Assembly: GCF_017873565.1 (NCBI RefSeq)
Contig: NZ_JAGGKH010000012.1
Location: 62,001-126,000, forward strand
DNA length: 64,000 bases
DNA from: Lederbergia galactosidilytica
GTDB taxonomy: Bacteria; Bacillota; Bacilli; Bacillales; Bacillaceae_C
Direction of reading: 5' to 3'
A program made the translations under genes and the position numbers. How positions within the stretch are numbered: the first letter of the stretch is position 1; each line of letters opens with the position of its first letter. A model generated the notes under the pieces. That model had not been told where the DNA came from. It worked only from the letters and a program-made list of their open reading frames with translations, and did no database searches. Below are positions 1 through 9,598 of the stretch, piece by piece.

Positions 1-20
1 GAATCTTTTTATTTAGGGGA

Positions 21-124
21 ATAAGAAAAGCACCTATACTTCCCGCCACAGGTGCCGCAACGAAATATTCATGGCGAAAATCATGTGTTCACATCACATG
101 TATTGCCTTATCTTCGACTTACAC
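21..124 (-). repeat. Copy 1 of a terminator-like intergenic repeat
   Basis: A hairpin with arms GCACCT (30-35) and AGGTGC (50-55) is followed by about 65 bases that recur almost unchanged at 4731-4800, including CATGTATTGCCTTATCTTCG. A second inverted repeat (CATGTG/CACATG) lies inside the tail. Read on the minus strand the hairpin is followed by a T-rich run, so it could end transcripts coming from the right. No protein is supported here: the short open frames are not conserved between copies. Confidence 0.7.
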
Positions 125-279
125 TTTTTTGTTTGAGCTTGATTTATTTTTCATCATTAATATGTCACATGTTCTGGCACAATTTAGGATTGTTTTATAT
201 TTCAATCTACCTTAAAGGCAAGAACAACTCTAAAAGAAGATCATCAACATTTAGGCAATTTCATTGAGAAGATTGCTCA

Positions 280-700
280 CACCTTTTCCATATAAATCGA
301 TCTGACAGCCATGTTTGGTAGGTTTTAACAGATTCCCGAAAGAAGTCTCCATCTTCAATCGTGTTCAGAGCGTAGCCCAACGATAAGGGGGAGATGAATT
401 TCGGTTGGCGTAAGCCGAAGTTACTTACTATTCATAAAAATATGATATAATAAGTACAAGTGTTCCTTAATAACTGGATATATAGGGTTGCACAGAATCA
501 AATATACGAAAACCAAGTTGTCCTTCTGTGCGTAAAAGATCCAAGGTAACGAAAGAACCTCTGAAACTGTCGGACATCTACCGCTGGAACAGCGGGAAGC
601 AACGCTCAGGGAGATGAAAGGTTGCTTTCATCGTGGAACAGCTCCCACTTCAAATTATCATTAGAAAATTAAGTGGTGAGTAGTTCACTGCAAGGGGAGT
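280..700 (+). mobile_element. Degenerate IS200/IS605-family right-end-like sequence without tnpB
   Basis: This stretch has no gene but is rich in structure. It contains a TTCGG...CCGAA hairpin near 403-421, a promoter-like TATGATATAATAAG near 440, and a segment from about 555 to 690 that ends in a CCACTT...AAGTGG hairpin followed by GTGAGTAGTTCAC. From memory, that end resembles the 3' end of Bacillus IS605/TnpB elements, where the omega-RNA scaffold lies. No TnpB or TnpA frame remains. It may be an internally deleted element or only an end scar; no database comparison was possible. Confidence 0.45.
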
Positions 701-804
701 TAGCATGTCTCATAGTCTTTTCACTTACTTATTTTGGCAAGCCCGTTCAAATGATGGATGTCTCCCATTTTATTCCCTCTCGTAAAGTCCTTCGTAATCG
801 TGAA

Positions 805-1145
805 TCAATTAACACTTCCCGAAAAATGGATATATTGAGAATTAGCTAGACCGATTAACTCTCTAATAAGATATTGATTAAGAGTACCTTGGGCAAATAA
901 CGCAATTTCCATACCCTCATAATATTTTTTCAATTGTTCAGCGATTTTGCTCACTCTTTTTATGATGATCGCATGGTTTTCATTTCCCCAAATAATGCCA
1001 TTCATTTGGCTCGAAATCTTCGTCAAAATCCACTTCTAGAAATTGTTCCAATAATTCACTTAATCCTGCACCTGTAGAGGACTCAAGATATCTATCTCCT
1101 ATGCTTCTTTCATTCCTTTCTACTATATTCCAAGAGGTACTTTTT
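805..1145 (-). pseudogene. Possible frameshifted small gene of unknown function
   Basis: The minus strand holds two consecutive protein-like frames. The upstream one reads through ESSTGAGLSELLEQF and FEPNEWHYLG, then stops just after. The downstream one, ending at 805, continues with NENHAIIIKRVSKIAEQLKK and GTLNQYLIRELIG. A single-base shift near 985 would join them into about 110 residues. No start with a ribosome binding site is visible and I do not recognise the family. The 73-residue frame read from an internal ATG is probably not a real gene by itself. Confidence 0.35.
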
Positions 1146-1336
1146 ATGATAGCTATAGAGATAATTGCAGTTGATTATAAGGGTTATTCTACATACAAGA
1201 ATCAAACGAAATGTTTCATTTCTATTTTGCAAAGCTTCTTTTCAATTCTTTTAATCCCAGTTTACTTGCTATAATTTCCCTTTTATGGGATAATCACATC
1301 AGAACAAGTGTGCGTTTTATAATTAGAGGTGCTGTT

Positions 1337-3475
1337 ATGAAACCTGTTATCTTAGCTGAGAAGCCAAGCCAGGCAAAGGCCTATGCAGATGCATTTACAA
1401 CTCGAAAATATGAGGGCTATATAGAAATTTCCCCCTGTTCCATCTTTACAAAAGGGGCTTATTTAACTTGGGGTGTTGGTCATCTTGTGGAATTAAAAGA
1501 ACCACATACATACAATCCTGCTTGGAAGCGTTGGTCACTTGAGAGCTTACCGATCCTACCAGATCATTATGAATTTCAAGTGGCAAAGGGGAAGGCGAAG
1601 CAATTTAATATCGTAAAAAAGCTAATTCGTAGCACAGATACTGTAATTAACGCCTGTGATGTCGACCGTGAAGGCTCCAATATTTTCTACAGCATCTACA
1701 ATCAGACAGGGGCACGTGGACAGACTATCAAACGATTGTGGATCAATTCGTTAGAAGCAGACGAAGTACGCAACGGGTTTGCAGATCTGCGCGATAACCA
1801 AAAAGACTTGCAATTGTATGAAGAGGCAAAAGCTCGACAGATCAGTGACTGGCTTGTTGGGATGAACGGCTCGCGTCTATACACACTACTAATGAAGAAA
1901 AAGGGCATTCAACACGTCTTTCCGATCGGGCGCGTACAATCACCGACGGTTTATCTAATTTACCAGCGTCAACGGGAGATCGAGACATTCGTATCTGAAC
2001 CATTTTTTGAAGTAGAAGCCCAATTCACCGCTCAACATGGTCCATATAAAGGAAAAGCAAAAATAAAAGAGGCAAAGCGTGAACTAGTTGCTAAACAATT
2101 GAATGATCGGCATATACGACCCAACACGCCAGGTACGATCACTGATCTGTCCCAGACAGAAAAACGCATGCCACCACCACAGTTGCACTCACTCTCCTCC
2201 CTGCAGGCTACCGCTAATCGCAGATGGAAGACAAGCCCAGCAACAGTACTAAAGACAATGCAAATGTTATACGAAAAGAAGCTCGTTTCCTATCCACGAA
2301 CCGATACAAGATACATCACTCCGGCCGAATTTTCCTATCTCGTTGCCTCGATTGAAGATCTTCAAGGGCTTATTGAGCAGCCATTTGCAGTGGCATCACG
2401 TACACCGAAAAAACGGTTTGTTGACAGTTCAAAGGTCCAAGAACATTATGCCATCATTCCAACAAAAAAACGGCCGACCAAAGCAGCACTTGCTAAACTG
2501 TCGTCACTTGAAAGAAATTTATATGAAGAAATTATCCGCACGACACTTGCCATGTTTCATCGTGATTATTTGTACACCGAAACGAAAGTCACAACAACTG
2601 TTAAAGGACTGCCATTTTTCTCGATTGGCAAAACGGAACGCGATAAAGGCTGGAAAGAGCTTTTTCCGCCTTCCAAAAGGTCCAAGAATTCTGATGAACC
2701 AGCCCTTCCACCATTGAACCGTGACGAAACAGTGCAAAGTGAAATTGGGATTACAGAAGGTAAAACCCAGCCACCAAAGCCATATACAGAAGGGCAATTA
2801 ATCACCATGATGAAAACATGTGGGAAACTCGTCGAAGACCAAATGGAAACAAATGTTTTAAAAGAAATCGAAGGACTCGGAACAGAAGCCACAAGAAGTG
2901 GTATTATTGAAACGATTAAAAAGCACGACTATATTAATGTCACCAAAAATATTGTCACAATTACAGATAAAGGCCGTATCCTCTGCCAAGCCATCGAAGG
3001 CAATCTACTTGCAAGTCCCTCTATGACAGCAAAATGGGAAACTTATTTGCGAAAAATTGGCAATGGAGAGGGAACAGGAACTCATTTTTTGGACAATATT
3101 GGAAAATTTATTCACAAACTTTTGCAAGAGGTACCAGAACAGTTGGCAAAACAACAATTGGATATCACACTTCCGCCTGCCTCTTCTCGAAAAAGTCGTT
3201 ATCAACCGAAAGAAGTGGCACCCTGTCCAACATGCGGTAAAGGTACGATCATAGCACGAAAATCATTTTACGGCTGTAGCAATTATAAAAATGGCTGCAA
3301 ACAGACCTTTCCTGGCACCTTTTTAAAAAAGAAATTGACGCCAACGCAAATAAAATTATTGTGTACTAAAGGGAGAACCAACGTAATCAAAGGTTTCACT
3401 ACCTCAACTGGCAAAAAATTCGACGCCCCACTTGAATTAAAGAATGGGAAGTTGGAGCTAGACTTTAAACAATAG
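1337..3475 (+). CDS. topB: DNA topoisomerase III
   Basis: Type IA topoisomerase of about 712 residues, which relaxes and decatenates DNA through a transient 5'-phosphotyrosine bond. The N-terminal Toprim domain begins KPVILAEKPSQAKAYADAF and carries the acidic DVDRE motif. The catalytic tyrosine is about Y319 in SYPRTDTRY. A C-terminal zinc-ribbon-like segment has CPTC and later GC...GC cysteines. The length is close to the roughly 727 residues of Bacillus TopB. The open frame extends upstream to 1211, but ATG 1337 has GAGGTG at 1325-1330 and matches the family N-terminus. It stands alone, transcribed rightward between repeat-rich intergenic stretches. Confidence 0.95.
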   Translation: MKPVILAEKPSQAKAYADAFTTRKYEGYIEISPCSIFTKGAYLTWGVGHLVELKEPHTYNPAWKRWSLESLPILPDHYEFQVAKGKAKQFNIVKKLIRSTDTVINACDVDREGSNIFYSIYNQTGARGQTIKRLWINSLEADEVRNGFADLRDNQKDLQLYEEAKARQISDWLVGMNGSRLYTLLMKKKGIQHVFPIGRVQSPTVYLIYQRQREIETFVSEPFFEVEAQFTAQHGPYKGKAKIKEAKRELVAKQLNDRHIRPNTPGTITDLSQTEKRMPPPQLHSLSSLQATANRRWKTSPATVLKTMQMLYEKKLVSYPRTDTRYITPAEFSYLVASIEDLQGLIEQPFAVASRTPKKRFVDSSKVQEHYAIIPTKKRPTKAALAKLSSLERNLYEEIIRTTLAMFHRDYLYTETKVTTTVKGLPFFSIGKTERDKGWKELFPPSKRSKNSDEPALPPLNRDETVQSEIGITEGKTQPPKPYTEGQLITMMKTCGKLVEDQMETNVLKEIEGLGTEATRSGIIETIKKHDYINVTKNIVTITDKGRILCQAIEGNLLASPSMTAKWETYLRKIGNGEGTGTHFLDNIGKFIHKLLQEVPEQLAKQQLDITLPPASSRKSRYQPKEVAPCPTCGKGTIIARKSFYGCSNYKNGCKQTFPGTFLKKKLTPTQIKLLCTKGRTNVIKGFTTSTGKKFDAPLELKNGKLELDFKQ

Positions 3476-3584
3476 TTGCTAGCTTCTAAGAAAATTTCTT
3501 TAGCAACTATTAACTACTCACAGGATTGGCTATTCATTTCCCATCGCATTTCTAGTGGCTGCTGAAAAACTATATAATTAAGGG

Positions 3585-3725
3585 AATTTCTGATACAAAG
3601 TCGCCTGCCTATATGAAGACTCCTACGGGAAGTATGAGATCGACCACATCGCGGAAGGCGGAGCCTAAGGAGACTTGAGACACGACCGTGAAAAGCAAAC
3701 TATAGTGTGAACTGCATTTAGAAGC
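3585..3725. repeat. Degenerate Bacillus-type dispersed intergenic repeat
   Basis: The stretch contains GACTCCTACGGGAA, GCGGAAGGCGGAGCC and AAGGAGACTTGAG, which match by eye a family of intergenic repeats common in Bacillaceae (GACTCCTGCGGG...). Related pieces occur in this window near 28440 and, in the opposite orientation, near 32850-32940. The rest of 3476-3914 shows no gene. Confidence 0.45.
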
Positions 3726-3914
3726 TACTTATAAAGGTTTTTAGACCTTTTCCAGCGGTCCCTCTCATTTCCGATGGGAGTTTCCTGCTGGTAAAAATGA
3801 TCGAGAATTCAGGGGATCGTAGAAGCACCAACTGGGTTAAGTAGGGCCTTGTTTGCTCAGAAACGACAATATCCCCAGCAAATGAACAGCTAGGGATATT
3901 GTACGCTTAAAAAA

Positions 3915-4502
3915 CTAACTATGAGCCCTTTTTAGACCTTTAAAATTCCTAAATGCCATTAATTTCTTTATTCCTCTATATGTAATAAAAAGAGACGCCA
4001 CTAATATTATACAGCCTAATATAGGAGCCACTATTGCAACAATAGAAATAAAAATAGCTTTTATCGTATCGATCATAGAATTCAAAAAACTTGATAGACC
4101 AAATGTAACAGTATCACTTAAGGTATTTTTAATTATCGTTAAAGTCTTAATAAGCCCAGCAGTACCGCTCCCTAAAAGTATTCCAATTAGATGTTTAATA
4201 ATAATATTACTTTCAACTAAATTACCCGCTAATGAAGTGATAGTTATATATCCACATACTAAAGTAATGGGAATACCCAGAACCTCAAAAATTCTTCCAA
4301 TAATAGGTATGGATGCGCTAAAAACTTCTAATACAGAGAGTGCAACCAAAATACAAATAAATAAAGTAGAACTAATCCATTGACTCTGTTCCGTCAACTC
4401 TATAAAACCTAATCTTGAGGAAATACCAATGATTAATAGTGGTATGAAAGGTTTGTAGCCTGTTGATGAACTTAATCCTATCCCCATTAATAAACTATAC
4501 AT
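3915..4502 (-). CDS. DUF4126 family membrane protein
   Basis: Integral membrane protein of 195 residues with about five or six hydrophobic segments, ending in a basic tail (FRNFKGLKRAHS). The N-terminal pattern of GLSSSTGYKPFIPLLIIGI followed by R.GFIEL and a W-containing loop fits the DUF4126 family, whose function is unknown. ATG 4502 has AAGGAG upstream, though the spacing is long at about 13 bases, and an in-frame TGA two codons upstream excludes an earlier start. It appears to be a single-gene unit. There are no motifs suggesting catalysis. Confidence 0.75.
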   Translation of the reverse strand: MYSLLMGIGLSSSTGYKPFIPLLIIGISSRLGFIELTEQSQWISSTLFICILVALSVLEVFSASIPIIGRIFEVLGIPITLVCGYITITSLAGNLVESNIIIKHLIGILLGSGTAGLIKTLTIIKNTLSDTVTFGLSSFLNSMIDTIKAIFISIVAIVAPILGCIILVASLFITYRGIKKLMAFRNFKGLKRAHS

Positions 4503-4694
4503 GAATCATCAAATTCTCCTTATAGCATCCTTTTAATCTTACTTTCTCAAATTAATAAAATATTAGCAATACAAAAAATAAAATTCACGAACACATACTA
4601 GAAGCATATTACATTTAGACTACATGGTCAGCATTGCGACTAAATAATTTTCCAATTACTTACTTCAAGAATATCCCATACATATAACCATATT

Positions 4695-4800
4695 ATAAAA
4701 GAAAGCACCCATGCTTCCGGCACAGGTGCTCATTACGAAATTATTTGTGGCGAGGATCATGTGTTCACAGCACATGTATTGCCTTATCTTCGACTTACAC
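4695..4800 (-). repeat. Copy 2 of the terminator-like intergenic repeat
   Basis: The hairpin has arms AGCACC (4704-4709) and GGTGCT (4725-4730), followed by a tail nearly identical to that of copy 1, with CATGTGTTCACA and CATGTATTGCCTTATCTTCG. On the minus strand the hairpin is followed by TTTCTTTT, as in an intrinsic terminator. It lies between genes and no protein is supported. Confidence 0.75.
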
Positions 4801-5410
4801 AAATCAGCTCATCGCTCTATGAGTATAGCACTATTTTTATTGGATGTCGATTCATTTTTCAAGGCGCTAGAGTCAAGTCTGCGGATAAGTCCCCTAATGA
4901 CTTCTCGCAAAAAGAGCGTAGTTGCTGTCTTGCTTTAGTCAGCCAGGCCTTTAAGAGGTAAAATACACCTGAATTAATAATCTTTGATATTCATAACGAT
5001 AGGGCTGATATATTTAATTTCACTTCACTCTCATCCATTTCAATAATTTCTTAATTGTATACTCGATAAGCCAACGTTTCATTTAGTATAAATAAACGTC
5101 CATCACTGCCGGTTAGGAGCAACCTATCTCCTTGTAAGAAGACAAAGAAAACACAAGACAGACTAAATTTATCTCTAAGAATTGGAGTAATGAATGATCT
5201 TTGAAGCACAGTGTTGGCGAGATTTTGTTGATTATTCCTAGCTGTTCATAAATAAAGCAGCCTACTATTAGGTCCCTTTTCCAATTTCTAATAAGCTGAT
5301 AACTAGATAAGGGAGCACTTAAAAAAGCAGCTCTCTATATCGGAAAACCTAGCACTATTCTTTGTGAACCTTCATACACTAACTCTCTATCTAATTGGAA
5401 AACTGTCCTC
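4801..5410. other. Intergenic stretch with no supported gene
   Basis: About 600 bases between two copies of the terminator-like repeat. The short open frames have no ribosome binding site and no recognisable protein character. No other clear structure was seen. Confidence 0.6.
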
Positions 5411-5515
5411 AAAAAAAGATGGCACCTATGTTTTCTGCACAGGTGCCATTACAGGATTATTTTGACGAAGGTTATATGTTACATAAGATATGTTCTACTC
5501 GCCTTCCATAGATTA
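5411..5515 (-). repeat. Copy 3 of the repeat, probable terminator of the alpha-galactosidase operon
   Basis: Arms ATGGCACCT (5419-5427) and AGGTGCCAT (5441-5449) form a 9-base stem. On the minus strand the stem is followed by seven T, a good intrinsic terminator about 100 bases past the alpha-galactosidase stop. The tail is a more diverged version of copies 1 and 2. Confidence 0.7.
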
Positions 5516-5551
5516 GTTGAATGTTCTATGAGTATGTCATGACTGTTTATT

Positions 5552-7747
5552 TTATTTTTGTCTGAAATGCCATACTTTGCTTTGGAAGTCGCCTTTTAGC
5601 TCGATCGGGATGCTGAGTCCTGCGTAGGCAAGCTCATCTCCTCCATATATATTGTTCGTACCAATGTGTTCATATTGCTTTGTAACGTCTATTCCTTTTA
5701 GTCGTAGGAAGGTCATCGGAGCTGCTGGCTCTGCTAAGACGCGGAAATAATAGACAATCACTTCTGATTTATCTTTGTTTGTGAACATCCAAGCTGTTTG
5801 ATTGCCTTCAAACGGACTCATCAAGCGATAAAACTCGCCAAACTGGATGAGAGAGCGAATTTCTTTATAGGCTGACACTTGCTCTTTCACAATTTCTTTT
5901 TCCTCGTTCGTCAATTTTGTTAGATCCAATTCGTAACCGAGATTCCCAGACATCGCTACATCACCGCGCATTTTCATCGATGTACTACGGTCTACTTGAT
6001 GGTTAGGTACAGCAGAAACGTGAGCCCCCATGGAAACGATCGGATACACTAAGCTAGTACCATATTGGATTTTCAACCGAGAAACAGCATCTGTATTATC
6101 ACTTGTCCATGTCTGTGGCATATAATAAAGCATTCCTGGATCAAATCTTCCTCCACCACCAGAACAACTTTCAAATAAAATATGTGGAAAGCTTGTTGTT
6201 ATTTCCTCCATTACCTTATAGAGTCCTAACATATAACGATGCGCTGTTTCTCTTTGGCGATCAGCAGGAAGAACAGCACTACCAATCTCCGTCATATTGC
6301 GATTCATATCCCATTTTACATAAGTAATGGGAGCACTTGCTAGAATATTAGAAACACGTTTCGTTATCTCTTTACAAACATCATCTCTAGAGAAATCCAA
6401 AATTAGCTGATTGCGACTTTCCGAACGCGTACGATCAGGAACATGAAGACACCAATCTGGATGCTCTCTGTATAGATCACTGTCAACGGAGATCATTTCT
6501 GGTTCAAACCAAAGACCAAATTTCATTCCCTTTGCGTTTACATCAGAAGCTAGATGATTCAAGCCATTAGGAAGCTTTTCCTTATCAACAAACCAATCTC
6601 CAAGGGAAGATCGATCATCATCACGCTTACCAAACCATCCATCATCCAACACGAATAACTCAATTCCTACCTCTCGGCCTACCTCTGCAATTTCTAAAAT
6701 CTTTTCTTCATTAAAATCAAAGTATGTTGCTTCCCAGTTATTTACTAGTATTGGACGTACTTGATCTCTGTATGTTCCTCTCACTAAACGAGTACGATAT
6801 AATTCGTGGAACGTGCGTGACATATCACCAAGACCTGCGGAGGAATAAACCATTACTGCTTCCGGAGTCTGAAAGCTTTCACCAGTCTCTAATTTCCAGG
6901 TAAAATCAAATGGGTTAATCCCCATCGTTACGCGTGTATTTCTGAATTGGTCCACCTCTGCCTGTGCCAAGAAGTTTCCACTATAAACAAAGTTAAATCC
7001 ATACACCTCACCAGTATCCTCTGTCGTACCTTTTCGTAATAAAGCAATAAATGGATTGTGCTGGTGGCTACTTGATCCCCGAGTACTTTCCACTGATTGA
7101 ATACCGTGGCGCAATGGTTGTCTTTCAATATGTCTCTCTTTTACATGAGCGCCATGCAGGTGTAAAAAGTCAAATTCAGCATCTCGGAAATCAACATTTA
7201 CACTTAATGCTTGTAGTAATTTAATAGATTGATTGCCTTCATTCACAAAACGAACAGAGCGTGTCATCGCATTATATTGTTCAAAGACAGTATAACTTAA
7301 GATAACCTTTAACCCGATTAATGAATCCTCTAGCGTAATTTCCAACGTTTCAGCTTCATCATCAGATTCTACGTACGTGGCAGGTAGACCCAATAGAGGA
7401 GTTTTCCCTTTAAAAATAGTATGCGCTACATACCGTAAATCAGATACTGTCGAGCCATTTTCCAATTGAATTTGATAAGCCGGCTTTCTAAAATCAGTAC
7501 TCCCATATTGTGGATATTCTTGCGGTAATGTATCTAAAGAGAAAGTCCGATCCTCTTTATGTTGATACGGATTTCCAGAGAAACCACGATCAAGGTACTG
7601 AAGGAAGTTAGAATGATGGTAAGCACCAATCCCTTTTCCCCAATATAAATGAGCTAGATAGCCATCTCGTAAAATCCCCATTACATAACTTGTATCTTTA
7701 GCCTTTAAATGAAAGGTTTTATTTTTCGAATCATAATGAATTCCCAT
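5552..7747 (-). CDS. aga: Alpha-galactosidase, glycoside hydrolase family 36
   Basis: Cytoplasmic retaining alpha-galactosidase of 731 residues that removes terminal alpha-1,6-galactose from melibiose, raffinose and related sugars. There is no signal peptide. The nucleophile is about D480 in YVKWDMNRN and the acid/base about D550 in TSDNTDA. These positions closely match D478 and D548 of the Geobacillus enzymes, which are also near 730 residues. Other family motifs are FVLDDGWFG and FESCSGGGGRFD. ATG 7747 follows TTAGGAGTG. It is the last gene of the operon lacI-binding protein-permease-permease-aga, 23 bases after the upstream permease, and probably ends at the repeat-borne terminator near 5420-5450. 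Confidence 0.95.
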   Translation of the reverse strand: MGIHYDSKNKTFHLKAKDTSYVMGILRDGYLAHLYWGKGIGAYHHSNFLQYLDRGFSGNPYQHKEDRTFSLDTLPQEYPQYGSTDFRKPAYQIQLENGSTVSDLRYVAHTIFKGKTPLLGLPATYVESDDEAETLEITLEDSLIGLKVILSYTVFEQYNAMTRSVRFVNEGNQSIKLLQALSVNVDFRDAEFDFLHLHGAHVKERHIERQPLRHGIQSVESTRGSSSHQHNPFIALLRKGTTEDTGEVYGFNFVYSGNFLAQAEVDQFRNTRVTMGINPFDFTWKLETGESFQTPEAVMVYSSAGLGDMSRTFHELYRTRLVRGTYRDQVRPILVNNWEATYFDFNEEKILEIAEVGREVGIELFVLDDGWFGKRDDDRSSLGDWFVDKEKLPNGLNHLASDVNAKGMKFGLWFEPEMISVDSDLYREHPDWCLHVPDRTRSESRNQLILDFSRDDVCKEITKRVSNILASAPITYVKWDMNRNMTEIGSAVLPADRQRETAHRYMLGLYKVMEEITTSFPHILFESCSGGGGRFDPGMLYYMPQTWTSDNTDAVSRLKIQYGTSLVYPIVSMGAHVSAVPNHQVDRSTSMKMRGDVAMSGNLGYELDLTKLTNEEKEIVKEQVSAYKEIRSLIQFGEFYRLMSPFEGNQTAWMFTNKDKSEVIVYYFRVLAEPAAPMTFLRLKGIDVTKQYEHIGTNNIYGGDELAYAGLSIPIELKGDFQSKVWHFRQK

Positions 7748-7770
7748 TCAACGACACTCCTAAAGCAATA

Positions 7771-8589
7771 TTATTTGATAGCCCCTTTAACAACTCCACC
7801 GATAATCCATTTTTGAGCAAATAGATATACAATTACCATTGGAGCCATCGCCATTAAGTAAGAAGCAAATGCTAGATTATAATCTGTTCCAAATTCTGTT
7901 TGAAATACATATTGGACAAGCGGCAAGGTCGCATCAGCAGAATCATTCAGGATGACTAATGGAAGCATGAAGTCGTTCCAAGCCCATAAACATGTTAAAA
8001 TCCCTACCGTAGCATTGATTGGGGTTAATAGCGGGAAAATAATTTTCCAGAATAATCCCCAAGTACTAGTTCCATCAACGATAGCAGCTTCCTCAAGCTC
8101 AATCGGAATCGAGCGTATGTATCCAACATAAATAAAGATATTCATAGCCATCCCGTAGACTACGTACAAAAGTACTAATCCAGTTGGATTATTTAAGCCA
8201 AGCGCAGATGTTTGTTTTACAATCGGTAGCATGATAATTGGAAAAGGAATAAACAAAGCGCTCACGAAGTAATAATACAAATATCTAAAGAATTTACGGT
8301 GCATATTTCTTGCGATTGCATATGCAACAACCGAGTTTGATAAGATTGTTAACACTAATGTAAAGGCAGTAATAATGGCACTATTTTTTAAAGCATTAAA
8401 AAAGTTAGTTGTTTCTATAGCGCGAGTAAAATTTTCCCAATGGAAATTAAGTGGCAAGGATAAAGCCGACTCTGCCAATTCCTGCGGATTTTTTAATGCA
8501 ATCGAGATTGTAATATACAAAGGAATCAGAATAAGCAAGGAACCTAAAGCGATTAAAATCGTGACAAGCCAGTTTGTTTTTTCTTTCAT
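7771..8589 (-). CDS. msmG: Sugar ABC transporter permease, MsmG/MalG type
   Basis: Inner-membrane permease of 272 residues with six hydrophobic segments. Its cytoplasmic loop carries the ATPase-contact EAA motif ELEEAAIVDGTSTWGLFWKI. It pairs with the upstream permease and lipoprotein to import alpha-galactosides or related oligosaccharides. Its ATG overlaps the stop codon of the upstream permease (TAATG), which indicates translational coupling. The gene order matches the streptococcal msm and raf systems. No ATPase gene is present nearby. Confidence 0.9.
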   Translation of the reverse strand: MKEKTNWLVTILIALGSLLILIPLYITISIALKNPQELAESALSLPLNFHWENFTRAIETTNFFNALKNSAIITAFTLVLTILSNSVVAYAIARNMHRKFFRYLYYYFVSALFIPFPIIMLPIVKQTSALGLNNPTGLVLLYVVYGMAMNIFIYVGYIRSIPIELEEAAIVDGTSTWGLFWKIIFPLLTPINATVGILTCLWAWNDFMLPLVILNDSADATLPLVQYVFQTEFGTDYNLAFASYLMAMAPMVIVYLFAQKWIIGGVVKGAIK

Positions 8590-9524
8590 TACATATCCAT
8601 CTCCCTTTTTTGTAGAACCTTAAGCTGGAATATAGAGATAAACATGATGACAATGAAATAAACGACTGCGTTGGCAGATTGGAATGCAAACTCTCCACCA
8701 GTAAATCCACCCGTGTAAATTAAGTAAGAGATGGACATCGTTGATGTACCAGGTCCTCCCTCTGTCATCGCGACAATTTGGTCAAATACCATTAAAGAGT
8801 TCTTCATTGCCAAAACCATGTTGATGGTAAAGAACGGTGCAATCATTGGGAAAGTCACCTTCCAAAACTGCTGCCAGATATTGGCACCATCAAGACTTGA
8901 TGCTTCATACAGCTCAGTTGGTACGGTCTGTAATCCTGATAAATACAAAATGATATTAAAAGCGCAAGCCTGCCATACAAAGACCAATAAAATTCCGATC
9001 CAAGCGAAATCAGCATTACCTAGAATATTAGCAGTTAGAAATTCAATGCCGTACTTCTCACCCAGCCCTGGGATAATATTCGTGAAAATGTAATTAAAGA
9101 TAAATCCAACAATCAATACACTTAAAATATTGGGCAAGAAATAAATCGCCCTAAAGATGTTTTTACCTTTAATTTTTGCGTTTAATCCCATAGCTACTGC
9201 TAGACTAATAATATTAATGAGAATAGCTGCCAGAATGGCAAATTTAAACGTAAACCAATACGATTCTTTCACAACATCATCTTTAAATAGATTGAGGTAA
9301 TTTTTAAATCCGACGAAGTCATAATCAGCTGTCATTCCGTTCCAGTTTGTGAAAGAATAATAAACACCTTTCAAGGCAGGATATGTGTGGAACGCAAAGA
9401 AGAGTAATAGTGCCGGGATTACCATCACATAAAAAGCATTCATTCTAGCGTTTTTCTTCTTCTTTCCTTTAAAAGAATTAGAGGGAGAAGGTCGAAGGTC
9501 GTGGATGGTCTGTTCGTTTTTCAT
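8589..9524 (-). CDS. msmF: Sugar ABC transporter permease, MsmF/MalF type
   Basis: Permease of about 311 residues. A basic N-terminus (KGKKKKNAR) precedes six hydrophobic segments. The EAA motif is ELYEASSLDGANIWQQFWK and the family motif EGGPG follows. The open frame begins at 9578, but ATG 9524 has GGGAGTG upstream at good spacing and is the better start. It forms the heterodimeric channel with the downstream permease, whose start codon overlaps this stop. Confidence 0.9.
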   Translation of the reverse strand: MKNEQTIHDLRPSPSNSFKGKKKKNARMNAFYVMVIPALLLFFAFHTYPALKGVYYSFTNWNGMTADYDFVGFKNYLNLFKDDVVKESYWFTFKFAILAAILINIISLAVAMGLNAKIKGKNIFRAIYFLPNILSVLIVGFIFNYIFTNIIPGLGEKYGIEFLTANILGNADFAWIGILLVFVWQACAFNIILYLSGLQTVPTELYEASSLDGANIWQQFWKVTFPMIAPFFTINMVLAMKNSLMVFDQIVAMTEGGPGTSTMSISYLIYTGGFTGGEFAFQSANAVVYFIVIMFISIFQLKVLQKREMDM

Positions 9525-9598
9525 TTTTTTCACTCCCTGATAAAAGATAGGGAAAATGGAGAGATTATAAACACTCACTCACATTTCCCCATTAAAGG

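Noticed and set aside
52-267. 71-codon open frame at the left end
   Set aside because: Its first half is the dispersed repeat; the equivalent frame in copy 2 differs after the repeat, and there is no ribosome binding site.
2343-2892. Several frames inside topB on both strands
   Set aside because: All overlap the catalytic part of topB and lack independent support.
4711-4961. Two overlapping frames of 66-75 codons
   Set aside because: They begin inside the hairpin repeat and have no site or conserved sequence.
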